From positions 5,531,501-5,595,500 of the forward strand of contig CM060462.1 of the NCBI GenBank assembly GCA_030544235.1: a stretch of 64,000 nucleotides of DNA. The letters are read 5' to 3'. The translations under genes were made by a program, and so were the position numbers. The stretch's first letter is position 1, and the number at the start of each line of letters is the position of its first letter. The notes beneath the pieces were generated by a model. The model saw nothing but the letters and a program-made list of their open reading frames with translations. It ran no database searches and was not told where the DNA came from. The stretch comes from Lepturacanthus savala. Lineage: Eukaryota > Chordata > Actinopteri > Scombriformes > Trichiuridae. Positions 53,201-60,595 of the stretch are shown one piece after another.

Positions 53201-54668
53201 GCAATAAATTACACAAGCATCAATCATTAAAAACAGGAATTAATAAAAGCAGGAAGTGAGGAAATCTGTTTGACTGAGGATTCAGATTATTTCTTTGTTG
53301 ATCGGGTGGTCCATAAACTGTCAGCAAATAGAAAAAAGTTAAGAACTGGTCTATTCTTAAACCAACAGTGACATCTCCAAATGTAGTTTTATCTAACAGT
53401 CTAAAACCCAAATATATTGTTTATTACCATGTAGGAAAAATATAGCAGCAGATATTTAGAATTGCAAAAAGCTGAACAAAAAACAACGTTGGCATTTTTG
53501 TTAAATGAATGATTTACCAGTTGACAAAAGTAGTCACTGCTTAATATTCTGTCGATCGATTAATCAATTGGTCATTTCAGCTCCGCCCACTGTGGCATAC
53601 AACAGGACTGTAGCAGTAGTCTCTAATCTGCCGGGGCTGCTTATCTCCATATTGAAGCTTTGCCTTACCCAGCAGGCAGCTCTGCTATAACACAGTAAAA
53701 AGTATTGTGAGCTGGAATGGGTTAAACGCCTGACAAATTCCCCCAAGGATTGCTCCCTCTTGTCTCAGGCATGTTGAGAACCATTATAACACAAAAGGAA
53801 TTACATATCTCCAGATTGGGGGCACAAGATGGCTGCACGTTTGAATGTGCATATAGGGTATGCCTGCCACTCCAGCTCTCTGTAAGCTGCTGCTTATCTT
53901 TAACTATGGCCCTCTACAGTGCAAATTTATACAGCATGTGGGGATGGGGACACCAAACAAAAGAGATAATCTTGTTCATTTGTAGGTGACTTGTGATCCA
54001 TGTTGTCTTGCTTACGAGCATGTGGAAGCTCTGAGATCCACTTGAGCATTTTTCCTGTCAGGTTTTTAACAGTATATATTATTCAGTGCAGGATAAGTGA
54101 GTTGTTATGTTTGTTGTTGGTAGTCGTGGGTGAAATGAAGGATTCCCAGGAGGGACTTGTATATGAGTAGCATGTTGTGGCATGTCAGTCCCGATTGGCT
54201 TTAGAAGGAAATGGTAATAGGGTGCTGCAGACCCCCCCTTTCAAGCTCTAATCAACACTTGGCAATTAAACATGCCTCTTTGGGGAATACTTAATAAGAG
54301 GCCCATAGCTGATTATTTGTGGGAGGAGAGACTCTAGAGATCTTTTGTTCCCACACTTCAATCCCCCAATCAAAACCTTTGGAAATACAGTAAATTGTCT
54401 TCGGATGGATTTGCACTGGATAGACCTTCCATACTTTACAAGAAAGGGGGAAAAAGTCAGGATTTTACATATATATTTAGGTTAAATGTTTACATGGCCA
54501 TGTTAGTGACACCCATTTATAAAAAAAATGTTGGTTTCTTCTAGAGATTTACAGATCCGATACCCGAATCAGATATTGGATGAAAGAGGCCGATCCAGTG
54601 TTCCGATCCAGTCACACATCTAGTTACTTCGATTCTACGTTTGGTAGTTGGTTATGTCATCACGCACA

Positions 54669-54727
<59 letters not shown>

Positions 54728-57700
54728 CAACAAACCGTAAACAGTAACATGGAGCAACCACCAGATCAAGTAATTTGGAAACATTTTAAACTTGATAAAC
54801 TAACAAATCCAACCACTGTGTGTGACATCTACAACGCGAAAATTGTGAGGGGAGCTAATATTGTCACTAAATAAACATCACAAACAACCAGCTCTGAACG
54901 ACCCGCTAATAAACCGCTACTGAAAGATGTTTACAGCGAAACATATGTTTCAACATCTAATAAACCCATTCCCCCAGACTTTTTGCCGTTTTTTCCCCTG
55001 TACTGGACATCTTTTTTCCTGGTCCTAATCCTCCTTCATACAACCGGATGTAGCGCGTATGTTTGGAGCCCATTGATATCAAAGAGAAAATGCTTTTATG
55101 GCAAATGTTGAAGCGGAAGTCATCGTTAGACCTGTTATTCAAATTTGAAAAAAGGTCTCCAAAACATAGTTCACAGAAAATATAAACCCCCTGAAGTTGT
55201 ATTACAAAACAAGCAATGAATGCTCCACTGATTACGCATGGCAACCTGCTAGCTTTCACTTGAAATTATGGAGTTTTCATATGCATGGTATTTTTAGCGG
55301 AAATTCATAAATAAAAATATGTTCTGAGTACTCCTGGTGAAATTTTGGCACATGTACTGTATGTCGCACTAAAAAAGCTCCAGACTTTATTAATTAAAAA
55401 CTTTGATGCTGTATCACACAGTGAGATGGTGGTGTTACAAGCATATGGCACTGAGCTGTCCTCATAGAGAATTTGAAATCAAAGAGGACGGAGTATTCTC
55501 TGTAATGTGGTTTTCCCATTTTTTCAATCTGGCATTTGGGGATGCACATATTTAAGACATCAGTACTCTATTTGGCCATGCAAAGCAAGGTTAGAGAGGA
55601 GACAGAAAAATACAAGTTTAGAAAATGTAATTAATTGTCTGACAACTTTTATGGGAAATTAATTATTCATATTTTATTTGGTAAGAAGTTGCATCTGCTT
55701 GGAGGGTTAGATGAATGAGGGGGGAATTAAGGGGGGGGGGGAAGTAAAGCATGATTGAAAAAACAAATAATAAAAAGTTGTCTACAAATGGGAAACAGAC
55801 CAACATTTTGGTGATGTGGATAAAGATCAAAACTGAGAAGGAAGGGAAAGGATTTGTGAAATAAAACGGCATAAAATGCATTTTTCTATAGCTCAGAGGG
55901 TAGATTACGCTACTAGAAATGCAGACTGAAAGGTAGGTTAATAGGCCTACACCCATACACATAGTATCTGTACAGTAATATTCTTAAGGTACTATAAGGC
56001 AGGGGTAGTGACTGACAGGCCGCCATGCTAGGCTAGGCTAGGACTTGTGTAATAACCTACAATACCAGTCATCCTCAAGGTACTGTGCCTAGCCAACAAA
56101 AGTGTATGGAACATAACCACTTGTAAAACCACAAGTTGTTTTTCTGTGGATTAAAGAAGATGTGAAGTGAGTTCAAGAGGTGCCAGTGAGTGGGCCTTCT
56201 TAGCTTTGGACACGACCAGGCTAACTGTTTGCCCTGTTTTCAACTTTTGTGCTAAGCTAAACTAACTTTCCCCTAGATGTCAGAGTATTAGTTTAATTTT
56301 GCTTCATATCATTAAAGGTCCTGTATCACACAAATATCCACTTTCATTGATTTTTTCAATAGATAAGGCCTTGAAAGTACATAAAAAGCAGCCCCATGCA
56401 TGCATTAAACACTCAGAATAATAAACACAGCCTGGATTTAGAAATGTGTTTGTACTTCCTTGACTTTGCAATGTCATGCAATAGCTCTTGTGCAGTAGCA
56501 CGGAACACCTGTCCCCACTGCCACACCCAATGACTTCCAAGCAAAAATCAGCCAATCAGAAGAGAGGCTCATGAATATATATGAAACAGGCCAAAAATTA
56601 CCCGTGCTTCCTGGACCACAAGCAAGGTGCTTGACATAGCTCTGTCAGCATTGAGTTCAATTTTTGTAATTTAATTTGCAAATATATAATATTAGGGCTG
56701 ATAAAACTTTTAAAAATCCCAGATATGTGTATGATATGGGACCTTTAAAGAGTGTCGTTTCATAAGCTCATTTTGAGGACATTTTAAACGTTTTAAAGGG
56801 AAAGAAAGGGGAAAAAAATCCAATTGTTCTTATCGGCTTCAATTTAGAACACCCCCTTGCAGCCTGAATACCTGGTTTTCTGAGGCCAGTGAGGGAGGCT
56901 GATGGTGGAGTGATTACCTCCTTAAAGCTGACTATGATTGGATTTAGCCAAGTGGAGCAGGAGAGCAGGGATCTTCCTGGTGACAGTGTGATGGCGGCCG
57001 AGCAGCAATAAGATCATTTCCTGTCACGGGGGGGTATTATCAGCCCATCACAGCATCAGGAGACCGCTCCTCTCCCATCCTCGGTGTCTTTACGAGCCTG
57101 TCAGCTCCTCCTTGGAGGCTGAGCAGTGATTAATATGTGAAATGCCTTTGAGTGAGACACAGAGCAACTGTATGTAGTACAGTTGTACTCATGACAATAT
57201 AAAAGCAATGGTACATTATCTTACATTTGTTGACTTGACTAATGCCCTTTCATGCTGAGAGAATTGTAAAATGCAAGGCAGAGGATAAATATATGTAACA
57301 GACATTGACAATGTTTTCTTTTCTTTTTCAATGAAATGTTTAAAAAAAAGGTTTAGAGACAATCTAAAGGTGATGATAATGCATTCCTTTGAAACAGAGC
57401 ACCATGCTGTGGTGTGTCGAATGCAGGAGACATAAAGACATTAGACAAGATGCAGAATGTGGGTTACACATGTCATCTTTAGCCTGAATTGCATGCAGAC
57501 AAGCCATTTTCAATACAATACTTTGCAGCCAATGGGACGGCAACTAGATGCCTGCAATTGTTTTCTAGGGCTTTCCCTCACAGAGTAGAGGAACAGAAGT
57601 TAAAGGATTCTGTTTCATCGTCAGATCACTAAATGCTCAATTTTATGCCAAGGAGATTGCAGGGATAAATACGCAACCCCTTATCCGTTATCTACCCACA

Positions 57701-60595
57701 GATGCACAGAAACTGGAAACTCTAAAAGCTTCTTTCTACCACCTTATTTTTCCTTGTGCAATTGTTGAAATGTCTCGGTCATTCACACAATATTGACAAA
57801 TGATAACAGGATTGTTTCCATTTATCATATGAGCAATTTTGCTAGGTTGGACATACAATATTGTATTTGAGGTGATATGTCTGCGTACATGTATTTTTCA
57901 CATGCATACATGTGCCTTTGAACTTGCAAATATATGTATAAATGTCACTTTTTCAGATTTTTTTTTTTTTGTGCAACTAAAAATGTCAGGCAACACAGGG
58001 AAAATCATTATTAGAAACAGGGGCACGCAGCTGTTTGTATAGCTTAGCAGTCACATTCAAGGGATCTGTAACATCGATATGCACAGCCTAACTCCAGACT
58101 GCTTTCTTTGTCTGGGAGGGACTCAAAAGGCTCTGGTCACAGAGACAAACTAAAACCCACCTAAATTTGGCAAAGATGAGTGCAGGATAAAAAAAAAACA
58201 AAAAACAGAACATTGCAGAACTGAGCATTGTAGAAGGAGGGAAAATAGAGCTACTTAATGGAGGATTCCAGATACAGCAAGGTGTGTGTTACCTGGAAAC
58301 CTTGTTGCCTTCTGATCAAACTCATTCTAAGGTGGTTTTGGTTTAGTTAGCTTGTATAATTTATAGAACAGGATTTTAATCCTAGTATGTGTTTGTCTCC
58401 AACTCCAATCACATCGCTTGATTTTCAGGGACCCTGACAGCTTTCCTGTTCTCACAGAAACAATCTGACTTGCATGAGACAGCTGTCCTTATTTACTCTG
58501 CTATATTTCCACAAGACTGGATTTTTGATGATCCCCTCTGAGATTAGTTGTGACTAGGGTAGTACAGTCAGCTAGCAAAGAGAGAGACAACTGAGGTTCG
58601 CATTGTCATTGACTGGTAAGAGTGTTGGCAGTGTAAATGGTGATCAAAGTATACCTTCAGTGTTGCACTATGAATCGTTAATTTTTTTTTTCCTTTTTCG
58701 TTTTTTCTTTCACAAAGGGTCAAAGATTCTACCTGTTAGTATTCCCAAGTTGCTCCCGGTGTGCTTTGATCTGCATCTCTGCTTCCTCCACCATAGAATC
58801 AATGAAAGGACATCTCACACACATTTTAATACTTTTATTTCTGGCAAACAACCTAAAGATGACATCCACACATCTTTTCAGTGTAAAACAAACAGTATAG
58901 CTTTGGTGTACTTAGTGTTTGAGGAGCCACACGGCTCTGTAGTAAAAGCAACCTGCACTCAAACACATATGTACGTAGATATTGACACGACACATTCAAA
59001 CATGTGATCATAGTAATTTGACATTTTTCATTATTTTAAATTTGATTAAAACTTAACAGCTTTATGTTATGCAATGTTATGCATTTCGATTATTTCTTAA
59101 ATTTACATTTACTGACTATTTAAGACATTGTAACAATGTAACATGTGCATGGAGCACATGCATTTGTGCATAGATGTACATACAGAAAACACAAACACTG
59201 ATACACCATCAGTATCTCTAGTGTCTTGGCTGAACTTGTTTTTTCCCTACTGTTCTTTTTCCACCTACCACCGTTTTAAAGGCATTATTTGAATAGATAA
59301 TCACATATTTCTAAAAACGTACATAAAGGATACATGGATTAGAAAGTAAAATATTTTTGAAGTATAAAGGAGCATCGAAGGAAATACTCAAGTAAAGTAC
59401 AAGCACCTCAAAAAGTATAATACTTGAGTAAATGTACTTAGTTACTTTCCACACTTGGAAATGTAATAAACTAAATGTAGAAATGCCACAGGAGTTGGTT
59501 AAAAATTACATTTACTTTATGTAGAGAATATTCCAGATTAGTCACAAAGAGGCAATCTTTTACAAGCTCACAGTGAATTGCCAGCATGATTAAACCCTTT
59601 TCAACAATGATCACACACTTATAGAGATACAGTTTGTGTAACAGAAATGGACTTAGCACATTATGGCAGAATGCCTTCCCTATTTTGAGACAGAGAGGCT
59701 GATCACATATCTTGTCGGGCGTTACCTGCCAGCACCTCTATGCCATACACATCATGTTTCTGTATCTGTCTGACTTCAGTGGTTGTGTATCTGTACTGCA
59801 GCATTATGGTCTTTGAGTAACCTGATTGTTATGTGTCTCTGTGTCCCTGCAGTACAAACAGGTGGAGCAGTACATGTCCTTCCACAAGCTGCCAGCAGAT
59901 ATGAGGCAGAGAATCCACGATTATTATGAGCACCGTTACCAGGGCAAGATGTTTGACGAGGAAAGCATCCTAGGAGAGCTGAACGAGCCGCTTCGAGAGG
60001 TAGGATGAGTGTTTCTGTCTGCAGTTTGAATCAGCTGCACATGTGGCTGGGATGCATTCAAAAGCCTGTGTGCTGGCATTGCCTGACATTCCCCTTAGTT
60101 CAGTTCACATTCAGTGACATTTTACCCTTACACAAGTGCACAGTAGGAAAAAGTTTTTTTTTTCTTCCTGAGGCCAACTCCACATAAGAGTAAAACTGAG
60201 AGGATCCCGGCTGACATTTACCCAGTTGTTACTCTAATATCCCTCTTGTCTGAAACTGTGACAGGTCAGTGCATTTTGTGAAACACCAGCTCCAGCTCTT
60301 TTTTGCTGCTCTTGTTAACTGTTGCTTTTAATATTTCTCTGCACGCTCACACAGGAAATCATCAACTTTAACTGTCGAAAACTGGTGGCCTCGATGCCTC
60401 TGTTCGCCAACGCAGACCCCAACTTTGTCACCTCCATGCTCACCAAGCTGAAGTTCGAGGTTTTCCAGCCTGGGGATTACATCATCAGGGAGGGCACCAT
60501 CGGCAAGAAAATGTACTTCATACAACATGGGGTTGTCAGCGTGCTTACCAAAGGCAATAAAGAGACCAAGCTTTCAGACGGCTCCTACTTTGGGG
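13592..60595 (+). CDS. hcn4: HCN4-type hyperpolarization-activated cyclic-nucleotide-gated channel, exons 1-6, 3' truncated by window
   Basis: HCN4 forms tetrameric plasma-membrane channels carrying the hyperpolarization-activated Na+/K+ pacemaker current (If/Ih), tuned by cAMP; in vertebrates it sets sinoatrial rhythm. Exons: 13592-14271, 33688-34111, 44543-44704, 48725-48943, 59853-59999, 60355-60595, giving 624 codons plus one base. Order: variable N-terminus, HCN domain (about 176-227), S1 (228-252), S2 (260-280), S3 (304-323), S4 (334-362, with K/R every third residue and the HCN-type Ser at 349), S5 (376-400), sequon N423-D-T, pore with C-I-G-Y-G at 443-447, S6 (456-483), C-linker, and the first half of the CNBD. 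The opening MDRLHSSMRKRLYSLPQ and NGDCRRFRGSL are HCN4-specific, separating it from HCN1-3. Exons encoding the rest of the CNBD and the long C-tail are beyond 64000. Teleosts also have an hcn4-like paralogue; which one this is cannot be settled here. Confidence 0.95.
20203..20262. repeat. degenerate TTTATTTGTA...AAAGTGCT repeat copy
   Basis: AATTTAATTGTATTTGTGTT, then TCATATGTATAAGCATTTCA and AAGTGCTAAAACACAATAAAA resemble a decayed copy of the repeat seen clearly at 53048-53135. Confidence 0.35.
21321..21369. repeat. short duplication of a CTGCATGCAT motif
   Basis: CCTCTGCATGCATGCTGCAG at 21321-21340 recurs at 21350-21369 with one mismatch (29-bp period). It is a local tandem duplication with no apparent function. 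Confidence 0.7.
22055..22291. mobile_element. short interspersed element of the TTAAAGGTACAGTGTRTAAG family
   Basis: The left end TTAAAGGTACAGTGTATAAG is followed by ATTTAGCAGCATCTATTGG, CCATGTTGCACCACCATG and GTAGCCTAGAATGGACACGCC. It ends in ACATTGTACTTTTGA, an imperfect inverse complement of the left end. This word order is a known fish interspersed element as far as I can recall. The copy is degenerate and has no coding capacity. Confidence 0.55.
24003..24032. repeat. fragment shared with the TTAA-ended element
   Basis: CAGCCAATCAGAAGAGAGG followed by a near match of TCATGAATA is identical over about 20 bases to the middle of the element at 56312-56748. It may be a small remnant of a third copy. 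Confidence 0.4.
24835..24950. repeat. short palindromic repeat (CCCTACCCCT ... AGGGTAGGGG)
   Basis: GGCCCTACCCCTATTTTTGG is followed about 50 bases later by CCTCAGGGTAGGGGTTG, an imperfect inverse complement. It may be a non-autonomous DNA-element remnant; there is no coding frame. Confidence 0.4.
25900..26025. repeat. GTGACGTCAC-type dispersed repeat
   Basis: GAGTGACAGGTGGCTCACCA, then ACCAATGGGTGACGTCACAG, then CTACATCCATTATTTATAGT and CTATGG resemble a fish repeat that usually ends in a CATAGACTGTAT-like word on the other strand. It is a single copy recognised from memory. Confidence 0.45.
29297..29994. mobile_element. old DNA element (GCACGATTTTG ... CAATTGTTCAGC ends) interrupted by a Tc1-like fold-back
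   Basis: The left part has GAACGGCACGATTTTG and ATTGCGATGAGATTTGCAAT. The right part has TTATTGCGATTTCAATCAAT and TTGTTCAGCTCG, roughly the inverse complement of the left end. These are typical ends of a fish hAT-like short element. The middle, 29457-29824, is a separate palindromic insertion. Confidence 0.5.
29457..29824. mobile_element. Tc1/mariner-like fold-back element made of two transposase 3' ends
   Basis: The left arm starting TATGAAGGCATCAAAACTAT is matched by the right arm, whose reverse complement starts GAGAAGGCATCAAAACTAT. The arms are about 100 bp and nearly identical. Both contain the end of a Tc1-type transposase frame: the right arm on the + strand reads IRAKGDCFEETRI-stop, and the left arm on the - strand reads LLKLIKRLSRVCKAVIR with a small deletion after it. 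The flanks are TA-rich, as expected for TA target sites. No transposase of useful length remains. Confidence 0.75.
31163..31220. repeat. degenerate TTTATTTATGTAGTG...CAAAGGACTTTAAA repeat copy
   Basis: AGCTTATTTATTTATGTAGT, then TTTCATCACAGGC, then CTCAAAGGACTTTAAAGG follow the same order as the repeat at 53048-53135 (AGCTTTATTTGTAAAGCACT and so on). Confidence 0.45.
33688..34111 (+). CDS. hcn4: hcn4 exon 2: S1-S4 voltage sensor
   Basis: Acceptor CACCAAG, 424 bp, donor GAG|GTAGGA; the exon length is the one typical for HCN genes. The first base completes Arg227. It encodes [20 protein letters not shown] (S1), [20 protein letters not shown] (S2), YLRSWFVVDFISSIPVDYIF (S3) and the S4 array K334, R337, R340, R343, K346, S349, R352, R355, R358, R361. 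All these residues are expected for a functional sensor. Confidence 0.97.
36317..36338. repeat. (GT)n microsatellite
   Basis: About ten GT units with one GC interruption. Confidence 0.85.
38755..38782. repeat. (CA)n microsatellite
   Basis: About thirteen CA units with one CG interruption. Confidence 0.88.
44543..44704 (+). CDS. hcn4: hcn4 exon 3: S4-S5 linker, S5 and turret
   Basis: Acceptor CTCCTCAG, 162 bp, donor GTG|GTAAGT, phase 0 at both ends. It encodes [40 protein letters not shown] (S5) and the turret DFPPDCWVSKNKMV. P412 stands where I recall Asp in mammalian HCN4. Confidence 0.97.
46122..46157. repeat. 9-bp tandem repeat TCTAGATCA x3
   Basis: Three exact units and a decayed fourth (TCTAAAT). 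Each unit contains the palindrome CTAG next to GATC. Confidence 0.9.
47438..47939. mobile_element. TTAA-ended non-autonomous DNA element, copy A
   Basis: It begins TTAAAGGTTCCATG and ends GGGACCTTTAA, which are imperfect inverse complements with TTAA at both outer edges, as in piggyBac-type target sites. The interior shares an ordered series of words with copy B at 56312-56748, including CCTTGACTTTGTGATGTCAT, GCAGTAGCT, CTGCCCCCACTGC, AATTGCAAATATAT and GGGACCTTTAA. No coding frame is present. Confidence 0.7.
48590..48614. repeat. short TG-rich repeat
   Basis: TGCATGTGTGTGCGTGTGTG is an imperfect (TG)n about 110 bases before exon 4. Confidence 0.75.
48725..48943 (+). CDS. hcn4: hcn4 exon 4: pore helix, selectivity filter and S6
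   Basis: Acceptor CATCCAG, 219 bp, donor AAG|GTGAGT. It opens with the N-glycosylation sequon N423-D-T, continues with YSYALFKAMSHML, the filter C-I-G-Y-G, then MYPPVGMTDVWLTILSMIVG and the S6/A' helix ATALIQSLDSSRRQYQEK. The residues after GYG (MYPP) differ from the RQAP/AQAP type of mammalian HCN1, 2 and 4. Confidence 0.97.
52040..52222. mobile_element. short DNA-element remnant (GATCGGATCC type)
   Basis: CCAATGTGATCCCAGGTCAC, then AATGTGGTTTGAGTGATCGG, ATCCCAATG, CATTAGAGCTGTCCACTCGG and GTTAATACCAAGTTTTCAC follow the word order of a fish short element containing GAGTGATCGGATC and TTAATACCAGGT. The ends are not well defined. Confidence 0.4.
53048..53135. repeat. dispersed repeat (AATC)n-TTTATTTGTAAAGCACTTTTCA
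   Basis: Four AATC units are followed by AAGCTTTATTTGTAAAGCAC, TTTTCATTCAATATGATGCA and CTAAAGTGCTTTACACAATG. The sequence partly folds back on itself (AAAGCACTTT against AAAGTGCTTT). The tetranucleotide run at one end would fit a retroposon tail. It is common in fish genomes. Confidence 0.6.
54661..54726. repeat. (CA)n microsatellite, about 31 units
   Basis: A nearly perfect CA tract with one CG and one TA interruption near its left end. It is probably length-polymorphic. Confidence 0.95.
54750..54874 (+). pseudogene. truncated hAT transposase N-terminus (BED zinc-finger remnant)
   Basis: Starting at the ATG at 54750, the frame reads MEQPPDQVIWKHFKLDKLTN and PTTVCDIYNAKIVRGANIVTK, then TAA. 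The pattern V-W-x-x-F-x-L ... C-x-x-x-N-A-K-I-x-R-G ... V-T-K is that of a BED finger in hAT transposases and ZBED-type genes. The second finger cysteine, expected where Tyr stands, is missing, and the histidine part and the catalytic domain are absent. It is therefore a dead fragment. An alternative is a chance resemblance, which I consider less likely. Confidence 0.6.
56312..56748. mobile_element. TTAA-ended non-autonomous DNA element, copy B
   Basis: It starts TTAAAGGTCCTGTATCAC and ends ATGATATGGGACCTTTAA, imperfect inverse complements with TTAA at both edges. It aligns with copy A at 47438-47939 over ordered words, with insertions and deletions. Both copies are in the same orientation. 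Confidence 0.72.
59335..59458. repeat. fish dispersed repeat rich in GTACTT words
   Basis: GAAGTATAAAGGAGCATCGA, AGGAAATACTCAAGTAAAGT, ACAAGCACCTCAAAAAGTAT and TTGAGTAAATGTACTTAGTT with ACTTTCCACACTTGG follow a very common fish repeat. It aligns with the block at 9880-10045 in the same orientation. Confidence 0.65.
59853..59999 (+). CDS. hcn4: hcn4 exon 5: C-linker
   Basis: Acceptor CCCTGCAG, 147 bp, donor GAG|GTAGGA, phase 0. It encodes YKQVEQYMSFHKLPADMRQR and IHDYYEHRYQGKMFDEESIL with GELNEPLRE. This helical C-linker couples cAMP binding to the gate. Confidence 0.97.
60000..60354 (+). other. hcn4: hcn4 intron 5 (355 bp)
   Basis: A short GT-AG intron. Nothing is recognised besides a T-rich tract near 60150-60160. 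Confidence 0.9.
60355..60595 (+). CDS. hcn4: hcn4 exon 6: end of C-linker and first half of CNBD
   Basis: Acceptor TCACACAG, 241 bp, donor GGGG|GTAAGA. It encodes EIINFNCRKLVASMPLFANA, then the CNBD beta-roll (FEVFQPGDYIIREG, KKMYFIQHGVVSVLTKGNKE) up to DGSYFG. The phosphate-binding cassette is split here: its next residues, starting with Glu and Ile, must come from exon 7, which I did not find before 64000. Confidence 0.97.

Larger units (their letters stand above)
54540..54960 (+). mobile_element. hAT-like transposon remnant with CA microsatellite
   Basis: The left part (GATCCGATACCCGAATCAGA, AGAGGCCGATCCAGTGTTCC) resembles the subterminal region of fish hAT elements. It is followed by a long CA tract and then the start of a transposase reading frame with a BED-finger-like sequence. 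The element stops soon after, so it is truncated. Confidence 0.55.
48944..59852 (+). other. hcn4: hcn4 intron 4 (10.9 kb)
   Basis: A GT-AG intron without recognised nested genes. It holds several mobile remnants: a short element near 52040-52222, a SINE-like or retroposon fragment (53048-53135), a hAT-like remnant with a CA microsatellite (54540-54960), TTAA-ended copy B (56312-56748) and a fish repeat (59335-59458). The stretch 56880-57110 is non-repetitive and less AT-rich than its surroundings. Confidence 0.8.
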
